From the NCBI GenBank assembly GCA_016169945.1, contig JADLSH010000367.1, positions 4,958,001 through 5,022,000 on the forward strand: a DNA stretch of 64,000 bases, written 5' to 3'. Each line of letters opens with the position of its first letter. Position 1 is the stretch's first letter. The stretch is from Trachythela sp. YZ-2020 (lineage: Eukaryota; Cnidaria; Anthozoa; Malacalcyonacea; Clavulariidae). The notes under the pieces are model-generated. The model did no database searches. It was not told where the DNA came from and worked only from the letters and a program-made list of their open reading frames with translations. The translations under genes and the position numbers were made by a program. This document shows positions 12,901 to 25,100 of the stretch, one piece after another.

Positions 12901-15900
12901 GTTTTTCGTGCCATTCCTCTTGTTTGGTCACTTTGTCCTTTTACCTTGCCTAGTTGCATAAAGCTTTGCGCTTAGTTGCCTCTTCACCTTTCCACCGCCC
13001 CCTTTTCTTGTTTTTTTTTATCTGTTTTTTGTTTTAATATTTACGATATATAGACCACTATAGATTGCATTTTCCCGCTGCTATAACTGTTGCTGCTCTG
13101 TTGCGATAATTGTTGCTACATTGTTGGCATGGCAATACTTCTAGCCATAAGTGATAGTTACAGCCTTGGACCACAAACGACTCCAAACACTAATACTCTG
13201 TCGTTAACGATATACATCTGGGGCCAGTTGTATAAAAAAGTAGTTAAAGTTAACTATAGTTGGTGCGAAAGTTAACCAATCAGAATCGCGAATTTTACAG
13301 TTAACTACAATTTAACTACAAAACGGGTAGTTAAAATGTAGTTAAGACGAAGCCCGTTTAGCCTATCCGGTGGTAACTCGAAAATATCGATCAAGTCTAT
13401 ACATTCATCTAACAACCAAGCTAAAATATTTCAACTTGAATAGAACAATTATATTTGCAACTACATATTAAGGGCATAAGATTGCGTAAGATTTAAGTTC
13501 AGTCATTCACCAAATGTGTGTAAGTATATTTTATATTTATTTGTATATTGTTTCTAGAACCTAGTCGCAAAAATTGAAGAGGTGCAGGAAACGTATGAAT
13601 ACGATGAGAACATTGAGGTTTGGATAAGTTCCATGCATGTTAACCTGATTATATACGATGAACCTGATTACACCTGAAGTATCTAGTTGTGCTCAAAACC
13701 ACCATCCATATATACAAGGCCAGTCATGCATGTATACCCCACAAATTCATCTGACACTTTTGCCGTGTCATAATTCACTGGTATTGAGCATGAGCATGAG
13801 GAAGATTTAGATTTTGGACGGCAACGCAACCGCGATGACAAACTCAACAGAAAATGACGTGTCGGCTGACGTTGCAAGGCACTTCCTGAAACTAAATCTT
13901 ACTATTTTACTACTGTGCAAAAACAATCGTTGGTTTATATTTTCATTTACACGTGCATCCTATTTTTCAGTTTCGAGGCTTATTCAAAATGCTTTATGGT
14001 GATTCTACATTAATGCTATTTTATTGTGTGATTTTTAGCCATTCGATTACCTTGACATGAAAGACCCGGAAAGCTTGGCATCGCATAATCTTACCTATGA
14101 TCCAGCTTTTCTATTGAACGTCTCATATAAACTGAGTGCAATTCATGTTCCTACAGATATTTATGATAAAGGTACAGTTTTGATTTTCATTTCCCCCCAC
14201 ATTCGACGATTCTGTGTTTAATTGGGAAGAGAGATGTGAAAATTAGTTACCTACTTTCCTATGGCTAGTTAAGAATCAAGGACAAAGAACTTACTTTATA
14301 CATCATTTTTAGCTCTTACCCGTCGATTCAGTATCCCACGTTTCGAAAAAGGACCCTTTGTCAACGCTCTACTGACAGAGGATGTTTAGTCTTGTCATGT
14401 GATACTTCTTTCCTTGTGTTTAACCCATGGGTTTCACTAGCTGATGGTGGTCACCCGGCAATTAGGGAACTTTAGATTTGACGATGGCTACGAGAACGAC
14501 TACGATTATGAGATTTTTCCGTTAAATATCTGCTAATAGGAACTCAAAGTTGTACTCGCTTTGGCTCAACTGTTGTTATAAAGATGTGTTGTGCCAAAGA
14601 GAGGATGATAACAAGTTTGTATTAGCAGATATTTAACGGGAAAATCTCGTAGTCAAATCTAAAGTTCCCTATTAGCTGAGTGAGACTAACGGTTTTGCCT
14701 ACCTGTCACTAAGTGGAACCCGCCTGTAAGAATGATGTCAATTTAAGATTGCATTTGATTCATTTTTAGCTCCTGAAATACTAAATACAATTAAATGGAC
14801 CGAAGCATTAGATGAAGTCTTCAGAAACAACACCAAGGATGATCGAGATTTAAAATGGCAACATTTTGGAAGTGAGACTGGAGTCCTTCGATCATACCCA
14901 GGTATGAACCTCACTGGAAATATGGATGATGAAATTATGGATAATAGGCTAATTAATGTGACAAATTTAAACGCATTGTTTTTGTTTTGGGATTTGTAGT
15001 TGTACGGCCAGTGGTGTAGCCTAGACGCTCATTGCCTATTTCATGGAAATCAAAGCCCATGCACGACCCATTGATTGGCACCCTAATTTTAAAAAAATAT
15101 TCGAAAAAAATTGAGCCAATACCACCCACTTTTTAAGTAAAATCGTAATATTATAGCTGTGCTACTGGGGGAATCCTCCCCCAGAAAATTTTGAAATCTA
15201 GTATCTCTGAAACCGCATTTCCTGCATTCTGTGGGGAGAATTTCATGGAAATTTCAACATTACAAGCTTTCATCTCGAGTACTAAAAACATTATAGTGCA
15301 ATAATCTAATATTCAACATTTGTTATATAAACATATTTAATTGAAAGACTGAAACAGGGGGGCTTAGCCCCCCATTTCCCTACTTCCCTCCCGTTCCGCC
15401 GCCTATGGAGGGGGAAGCTGGCTAGCCTGGCTTCAAGCACTGTCACAGGGTTATCCCAACGATAGAATTTTTTAGGAATTTGTTAAAATGTAAAAAGTAT
15501 TTGAAAGTATATATTATCATAATGACCAATTCAAACAATATATTAAATATTGAATGTTTAGACACTTTTCGGGTTTGTGAATTCAACATGTTCTCTCCAA
15601 AACTCAATTTTTAGAACTGCCCATTTTAGGTTTTAGAACTACCCATTTTACAATTAGAACTGCCCATTTTGGAAAATGGAAGGCCTTAGGATGACCCTGC
15701 TTTGAAGTAGGATCTTTGCGACAACAACGAACGGGCTGATGAATCCCAATGGATCGAACACTGTCGCGATCTTGCGTAGAACATTCCTCTTGGTTAGGTG
15801 CAATACTAGCTATTTATATAACTATGCCTTTTCCCATTTGTTTTAGGTGCTAAATTTGATGTTGGACCAAAAGGCATTGATCTTTATGATGTTCGAAAAC

Positions 15901-16104
15901 GACCATGGTATGTTTTACTACTAGACCTTTTGTGAGACTAGATTTTTTGTGAGACTAGATTTTTTGTGAGACTTGTAAGAGTTTTGTAATTTGTATATTA
16001 AGTGTGCAGAAGCTTTTTTCTATGATTTTCCCTAAATGTGTTATTTCATATAGGTACATTCATGGTTCAACATCACCAAAATCAGTTGTCATTATTGTGG
16101 ACAG
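6939..16104 (+). CDS. alpha-2/delta exons 1-8: signal peptide and VWA_N domain
   Basis: Exons 1-8 encode residues 1-242. Residues 1 to about 27 form a hydrophobic signal peptide starting MKDSSFFPCQFAFVLGL. The following stretch (VKAWAHNIGAKIHNFA, then an EL-E-K-L helix) matches the N-terminal helical part of alpha-2/delta. Exons 5-7 carry the VWA_N signature: IHVPTDIYDK, ALDEVFRNN, and LYDVRKRPWYIHGS, the last corresponding to the family's DVRRRPWY block. Several N-x-S/T sequons (for example NNGT, NLT, NVS) fit a glycosylated secreted protein. Intron 3 (7512-13557) is 6 kb and holds the Harbinger-like element and other MITEs described separately; no further exon was recognised in it. Confidence 0.88.
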
Positions 16105-19100
16105 GTAAATTTCACGAAACATATTCGGTATTATGATGGTAAAAATTTTTCATTTTCATTTCCTTCCTCGAAATTAGCAATTCTCAACCAAGGCCTCTTT
16201 GTTTACTCGCAACGGGGAACCTACTTTATGTATGCCTATATTACGTCCCGAGACAGGTTAAGGTTAGGATATGGATTGGCGATAATCTTACATGAAGTAT
16301 ATATTTAGTACTTCTTAGATAACCTTTTAGCCCTTTTCTGTTTCAAATTTGAAACCATGAATGCTCTAATTCACACATTTATGCATTTTGTGCACGCGTT
16401 TAATTTAGTTCATGCTAAAACGATGTATAAAGCATCCAGCTTCACAGCTTTCATAATTTTAATCTTACAAATTTTGTAATGCCATATTATGACGGCGATC
16501 ACTTCCCCCATGCAAATGTATAGTTTCTCTCTCTAACCAAATCATTTATACTCTTGCAGTAGTGGTAGCATGTATGGCAGACCATTGTTAATAGCAAGAC
16601 TGGCTGTAGCTGAACTTATTGATACTTTTTCGGAAAATGACTTCTTTAATCTAATTTGGGTAGGTATACAGCGATATCATTTCAGTGTTTTGTTACTGTT
16701 TTTAATAAAGGCGGTTACAGGCGGTTTACCGCCGCCTATTAGTTTATTGGCAAAATCTATATTTGCCTTTCATCTGGAAATCTTGAGCACAGACGCCTAA
16801 TTTAGAAAATGCAGCCTGCTATTACAATAATTATTGAAAACACTGCATTTGTCTGTAATCCTTAACATTTTTCATAAAGATGATGTTTAACAAGAAAACT
16901 ATTGCTAGTTAAGTCTAAACATTCAAAGGAAGAAACGACTATAGCGTCAGATTCTCAATAAAATACATTCTCAGTAATAACTACTTATTAACCGAAAGTG
17001 AGATATTTACGGTAAAATATTAAACCGAGGTCTTGTCGTATTGACCGAGCGAATATATGGCACAACCATAAGTATAGTAAAATAGGTTGTTTATTATATG
17101 GTTTGTTTTTGTTGTAGGGCATTAAAAATTTCGTAATGCCCCGCGGGGCATTTTCCGGACCGCTGATTAGCCAATCATATCGCGTAAACTACAGGAACTT
17201 GCCATATAATAATACAGCTTATTCTATCAAGATTCAAGATAAACTTAATGACTAATGGTTCAGCCTATCGAACAATTGGACAGTGGTTACATGCATGTCT
17301 TTATATTTTTAAATAAGCACGTGTACAACAATATAGAAACGAAACTATATCATACTTGGTATTTAAAGTAGTAATAAACCGTTTGAGTTTGTCCTTATTT
17401 TTTCAGTTTAATATTGATTTTAACTACTTGGCGTGTGAGATGAAGTTTGTACAAGCAACTTCACAAAATAGAGAAGTATGTTACACTTTTATACATTTTC
17501 TGTTTCTTTTGTTCATGGTCATGATCAATGCATGTTTGCGTTAAATTTTCATTTCTCAAATGTTTTGTTAATATACCTATATATATTTTAGTATTACAAG
17601 AACAAGTTGAGAGACATTCAGGCTAGTTATGTTGCTTCGTGGCCCAAAGCTTACGAGGCCGCTTTTCAACTTTTTGAAAAGGTATAATTATGTCTTTCTT
17701 TTCATTCACTCATTGTAACGTGCACTCTGTAAATGTAAATATTGAAACCATACAGAACAGAAAATTCCATAATGACGATAAATATTTTCCCAATCGATTA
17801 TTTTTAACAATAATTGAGAACAACGTGAAAATATCAAATTCACAGAGTAACTCACAGCTTGCAAACATTGCTGATTTTAAGAATGAAAACACGTCAACTC
17901 TTAATACACCCTTTCGATAATTACGTCACGAATACTTCTTTGGCCTGGGAGCCTCGCTCTCATGAATCAAAACGAAAGGCTATTCGCTCACGATTCACGA
18001 GAACGAGGCTCACCGAAAGTGTGTATTAAGTTTGTCGATTTAGGCGGCACTCAACTTACCTTCTGTCACAATCTCTAGCTAGTGTCTGTCCTTCATGTTT
18101 CAAAATGAATCTGTGCAGAAAGATTTCGTTGTCCAAGATCAAACAAATGAAACATGCAGTGCTCAACAAAATACGTTCGAAGGATTTGAATGTATCTTGA
18201 TTTATTTAATATAATATTTTACGATTTTCGATTATAAGAAAATTGTTGACAACGTTGTTGCAAGCATGTTCAACTGTCCGGCTTGTTAGTTTATCATGTG
18301 AATAATATATCATGATATATTTATGAATGCATGTAACTAACTCCTTTGTGTGAAATCTTGACTCTATAATAGTTTCATTGTTTTTCAAAGGATGTTGGTG
18401 CAAATTGTCAAAAAGTAATAGCGGTTTTTACCGATGGACCAACTGAGCGAGCTGAGAGCGTTTTTGAAGCCTACAATAGCGAAAAAGAGGTTTGGTTTTT
18501 GTTTTTTGTTTTTTGTTTTTGTGATAGTTATTTATCCTAGTTTTCAGGCACGTTTGAGACTTGAGAGGCACTTTAGTAGAGAGGGAAGGGGGGGTGTGTC
18601 TTTTTGGTTTTTGTGATAGTTATTTATCCTAGTTTTCAGGCACGTTTGAGACTTGAGAGGCACTTTAGTAGAGAGGGAGGGGGGGGGGGTCTTGTTGGTT
18701 TTTGTAATAGTTATTTATCCTAGTTTTCAGGCACGTTTGAGACTTGAGAGGCACTTTAGTAGAGAGGGAAGGGGGGGGGGGGTCTTGTTGGTTTTACCGA
18801 AACGAGAAAACGCAGTAAACTAATGTGAAATTCCAGGCCAATAATAAATCTAATCAGCACAATATATTAATAAGGGGGAGGGCCTGAATATAGAGGGGCT
18901 TTAATAAATTCAGAGGAGTGGACACTAAATAGAGGATTTACATCTCCGAGTATCTATATGTAAGGCATTTATGTAAGCTTCCTATCCGTCCATCAACGTT
19001 GCGTACGAACTACCAAGTGATATGTGCAAGTGCATGTGATGGTTAAATGACTTCTGAATAATTATGGGATAAACACATAGTTCGAATGTAGTTGATAAGT

Positions 19101-22100
19101 TGTACACATTGATTACTAACAAAGTTTAACTCGACTGTAATGATAATTTTGCATTAAAACTGGAATATCACAGACTCTTTCACTTATCTTGGGTCTATAT
19201 AGATGCTAATCTCTGGATTATGTTTTGTTCTATTTTTTTATTTTTTAACACCTTCGGCCGTTTTTACTCAACCATGTTTTGTCAGTGATTTTATTATAAC
19301 GTGCTGTTCAGGTCCGTGTGTTTACATATGCTGTTGGTCCTCCAGCACACAGTATAGAAGCCCTAAGATCAATTGCTTGTAATAACAGAGGTAAAGTGTA
19401 TCACAAATCATACTATACTTTTACTATAGTATTTTCTCAAATCCTTTATTTTGGTCATTTAAAGCGTTATAGGATTAAACTTTTGCATTATTTTTCTTTC
19501 CAGGATTTTTCTACCGTATACCTGGCGTTGGATCAGTAAGAGATGTTGTAAAGGTTGGTCTATTCTACGAAAATAGGAAGTTAATGTTCACATTTTTAAA
19601 TAAGATCGACATGCATGGGTGGAAAAAATTTTTTAGGTCAGCGGAAAGAAATTAGGAATTTTTCAAAATATAAAGAAGACATCAAAAGAAAATATTCAAA
19701 TTGAAACAGCGATGCAAATGAACTATACAGTGTAATAGATAGACAGTATACCATTAGGTTGGGCTCCTTGTTCAAGTGGCTCAACAGTGTACCAATTGAA
19801 CCTAATTTGATCAAATATTTACCCTAACCATTCCAATATATAGGTTTACCGTTTAGTTTCTGTAGCACAACTCCAGCAGTATTGATCTGTCAATAACTCA
19901 CAGAAAGTGTTTCTTTTGTTCCCTTGCGGTCCCGGAAAATAGAATATTTTTCCCATCCCTTGAAGATCGATCACAAAAATCCACTATTAATAATGCACTT
20001 TAAAATTGTTGGTTTTGTTTACCATTAAGGGCTATGTGTCTGTATTAAGTCGACCAATGGCAGAGAAAAACCAGCATAATCCTATATGGAGCAGTGTATA
20101 CGTCGACTCCGGAGTAAGTTGCATACTCTTTCGTTTTGGAAATCCTTATGTAATGTCACTCATTGTTTTGACTCATACCTAGCTTGCATTCTTGTTGAAG
20201 GTCTATATATGTATACCATTCGTTGCATGCTTTGACAGTCAAGTGAGGACTTATGGACGCTACACGTACAAAATCGAACCGTTCTGGTATGATTCACTAA
20301 CGTGAAACACACTGAAACTGCATAGATAAATAGATTGCCGTTCTTGATTTCAAGCAACCACTGAATTGTGTACGCATGACGTCCGTGTTGACAAAACGTC
20401 GATTGTATCAATATTCGTTCTGATTTCCGTTAATTCCCAGTTAATCCAGAAGAGCAAAACCACTCTGGAGTGCTGGCACCATTCTGTTGACCACTCAACG
20501 TCATACATAATTTCTATTAAACGAAATAGAGTAATGCGGCTCACTGCTCTTGAGAATAGTGATGGGAAAAGGTGTGGACAAGTTAGACGAGCCTGATATT
20601 TTCGTTGTCGAAAATTCAAACCATTCTAATTATGTCGGAATATACTCGACTCGAACCTTCTAGTTGTCACTGGATTTTCTCAGTTCGATGTCATGGAAGT
20701 ATTTGTACGCCGAAGCTAGCTCGTTTCCATAACTGAGTATGATTTTGGATATTAGTTTATGAAGTGAACACGTAATATTTATGCCATACTATACTTTTCT
20801 CATTAAAAAGAATTGGAAACACATCAAACTAGGGGTTACTATCTCAAGGAAAATGCTACGTAAAAACCTACACTAAAAAATGCTACACAAACCATGTCCA
20901 AAAAATATTTAAAAATAATATTGATCGGCGAAACGCTGTAAACAACATTCTAGACCATAATATTTGTATTATAAAACCCACAAACTATTTTTTCAAACAT
21001 TTAAAGGCTGTTTAAATGATCACTATATTTGCATGGCGTTTGTAATTTTAACAAAAGTTCAAAACCATTGTTCGAAACCCGCCTGTCCTTTCACTCGGCG
21101 ACGATATTAAAAGACATGTTATTGTCTAATGCACGAAAAAGTCTTTCATACAAACACACATTAAAACGAAATTTGCCCTGCACTTTATAAAGAAAACTGG
21201 ACCCCTAACGATTAGTGTGCTGCCTCCCTGAGGGCAAGCAGTAATAATGATTATGCGTTTGTGTTTTTCAGCCTCTAGGGATGATGATAACTGGAACTCT
21301 GCCAGCATTCGCACGAACAAACAAGACTGTGAGTATATGCTACAGTATATATAGTATACTATTTCCCAACACTTTGATTCATGCTCAGTGGAATTAAGAT
21401 ATGGATAAAATAGTGATCCAGCGGTCTAAGCCGAGCTGTAACAGCTTGGCTTAGGTTAAGTGGTGTACGACCGCATAACATTTTGTGGGAGGAGGGTGGG
21501 TCGTTCTTATTGTTACTTATTTTCACTTCGCATATAATTATAGTATTGTGAATAGCCGATTTTTTCATCTCTGTAGATTTCATTTTTTAGCTTTGTTTAC
21601 AGAAATAATCAAGAAGTTCACTCACTATATGTTGTTCTCTCGCTGTCTGTAGGATGGTCCTGAGATACTGGGTGTGGTTGGAACAGATGTTACTTTGAAA
21701 GATATCAATCATTTGTTTGATCTCACATCGGTATGCGTATTGCAACAGTCAATAGAGAACATTAAATAATCTACCCGTCAGTATAGATACTTCCCGGTGT
21801 CGATAAAAGCCGATAATTTCAGCTGAGTACTGACGAGCAATTATTATCATAGTAGACCAGTTTCTCTCTAATAAAACAATCTTGCTAGCAATTGAAAAAG
21901 TAAATTAGTTTGTGCAATATGCATGTTCGTCAGGAAACACTTGTCTATAGTCAATATTAAGGTTGGTTTACCAAGTTAAAGTTTCTTTGATCAAAATACA
22001 ACTTGATCAAAGTGTGGGAAATGTTAATTTGTCATAGTTTAATGATACGAGCGGACGCTATTCTAATAAAAAAACTTAGACAACTTTTTAACTCACTTCC

Positions 22101-25100
22101 CGAGCACTCTCCAATACAACCAAAAACGTCAGTAGAAAATTAATCATACTGTATAGTAACACAAACTTATATGACGTTTTTATCATCTGAAAATATTTCA
22201 TTGACAACGTCAAGCAGTTGACAGTGTAAAATGATGTATCTAAAGTTTCCACCTGATTTTGAAACGTCTTGTTATATATCTTTATTGTACATTTAGCTTT
22301 AAACATCCTGCATTTCAAACGTAAGTAAGTACGAGCCGTGAGATTTCTCATGTCGGTATTACAAGAATAAAGCTTTAAACATCCTGCATTTCAAACTTTG
22401 ACAACTTTTTAACTCATTTCCCGAGCACTCTCCAATACAACCAAAAACGTCAGTAGAAAATTAATCATTATACTGTATAGTAACACAAACTTATATGACG
22501 TTTTTATCATCTGAAAATCTTGCACTTGACAGAGTAAAATGATGTATCGAAAGTTTCCACCTGATTCTGAAACGTCTTGTTATATATCTTTATTGTACAT
22601 TTAGCTTGGTGATGACGGATATATCTTTATTATCAGTAACAACGGTCACGTTATTATTCATCCTGCATTTGAAACGCACGTAAGTACTCCATGAGAGAGA
22701 AGTTTCAATATCTGTATGGCATGAATAAGGCTTTAAACATCCTGCATTTCAAACGTAAGTAAGTACCCCATGAGAGAGAAGTTCTCATGTCGGTATGACA
22801 AGAATAAGGCTTTAAACATCCTGCATTTCAAACGCAAGTAAGTACCCCATGAGAGAGAAGTTCTTATGTCGGTATGACAAGAATAAGGCTTTAAACATCC
22901 TGCATTTGAAACGCAAGTAAGTACCCCATGAGAGAGAAGTTCTTATGTCGGTATGACAAGAATAAGGCTTTAAACATCATGCATTTGAAACGCAAGTAAG
23001 TACTCCATGAGAGAGAAGTTCTCATGTCGGTATGACAAGAATAAGGCTTTAAACATCATGCATTTGAAACGCAAGTAAGTACCCCATGAGAGAGAAGTTC
23101 TTATGTCGGTATGACAAGAATAAGGCTTTAAACATCCTGCATTTGAAACGCAAGTAAGTACGAGCCGTGCATGAGAGAGAAAGTATCATATCGGTATGAT
23201 AAGAATAAGTCTTTAAACATCCTGCATTTCAAACGTAAGTAAGTACTCCACGAGAGAGAACATGAGAGAGAAGTTCTCAAACGTAAGTAAGTACTCCACG
23301 AGAGAGAAGTTCTCATGTCGGTATGACAAGAATAAGGCTTTAAACATCCTGCATTTGAAACGTAACTAAGTACGAGCCGTGCATGAGAGAGAAAGTATCA
23401 TATCGGTATGATAAGAATAAGTCTTTAAACATCCTGCATTTCAACGTAAGTATAAGTACTCAATGAGAGAGAACTTTCAATGTCGGTATGACAAGAATAA
23501 GGCTTTAAACATCCTGCATTTCAAACGTCTTTAAACATCCTGCATTTCAAACGTAAGTAAGTACTCAATGAGAGAGAACTTTCAATGTCGGTATGACAAT
23601 AATAAGATTTTAAACATCCTACATTTCAAACGCAAGTAAGTACTTCATGAGACTAAAGTTTCAATGTCGGTATGACAAGAATAGGGCTTTAAACATCCTG
23701 CATTTCAAACGTAAGTAAGTACCCCATGAGAGAGAAGTTCTCATGTCGGTATGACAAGAATAAGGCTTTAAACATCCTGCATTTCAAACGTAAGAATAAG
23801 GCTTTAAACATCCTGCATTTCAAACGTAAGTAAGTACTCCATGAGAGAGAAGTTCTCATGTCGGTATGACAAGAATAAGGCTTTAAACATCCTGCATTTC
23901 AAACGTAAGTAAGTACGAGTCGTGAGAGAGAAGTTCTCATGTCGGTATGACAAGAATAAGGCTTTAAACATCCTGCATTTCAAACGTAAGTAAGTACTGG
24001 TATGACAAGTATAAGGCTTTAAACATCCTGCGTTTCAAAAAGTTCTCATGTCTTTAAACATCCTGCATTTCAAACGCAAGTAGAGAAGTTCTCATGTCGG
24101 TATGACAAGAATAAGGCTTTAAACATCCTGCATTTCAAACATAAGTAAGTACCCCATGAGAGAGAAGTTCTTATGTCGGTATGACAAGAATAAGGCTTTA
24201 AACATCCTGCATTTCAAACGCAAGTAAGTACCCCATGAGAGAGAAGTTCTCATGTCGGTATGACAAGAATAAGGCTTTAAACATCCTGCATTTCAAACGT
24301 AAGTAAGTATACTCCATGAGAGAGAATTTTCAATGTCGGTATGACAAGAATAAGGCTTTAAACATCCTGCGTTTGAAACGCATGTAAGTACTCCATGAGA
24401 GAAGTTCTCGTGTCTGTATAATCAGAATAAGGCTGAGGTGAATTCGGATTCTGGAAGGCTGAGGGAAGAAGCCCTGGGAAAAGCAAGCGATGTAAGTCAT
24501 GTGGTTGTTGGTCTACAAGTCGCTATATATATAAGTTAGAGTGTTTTGTTTACAATTTCATATGGGACTCAAAATTTCCCTGCGCCTTAACAGCTTGTAC
24601 GATTAACACAAACAAATTAAAGTACTATTATTCCCTAATGAATTAACAAGAATAAAATACTTAATGCACATCCTTAAATGTTTTTGTAACTTTACGCAGG
24701 TGTATTCATTTGACAAACGTTCTCTCTATTTTCCCATAGCGTGGTTATCTTCCGGACCCTCCTGATGTATATATATCAGATATTGAGTACAGCTGGGATG
24801 TCAATAGTACTTTACCAGTGAAGGTGATTATTTGTGAAACACTGTTTGATCGTATCATACCTATATATAGATGGTGTGCAACCAAAGGAAAAAGAGACCT
24901 TCGCCATGTTAGATGAAATTTCAATCCTTTGCCTTTGTCGGACGCTAGGGGGGGGGGGAGCAAGGGAAAGAATGAAATTTAAATTTCAAATAAGCAAATT
25001 TAATCCTAAGGCATAACATCCTCCGACCTGCGTATATATGAACAGTATTCAAATCATGGCTGGTTCAAGTCGCAAAGATATTTCCCCTTGAGTTTGCTAT

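Noticed and set aside
22680..24425. Tandem duplicated coding exons
   Set aside because: Only the last ~20 bases of exon 18 are repeated, with stops in phase 0 (TTTAAAC); the units cannot encode repeated Cache segments.
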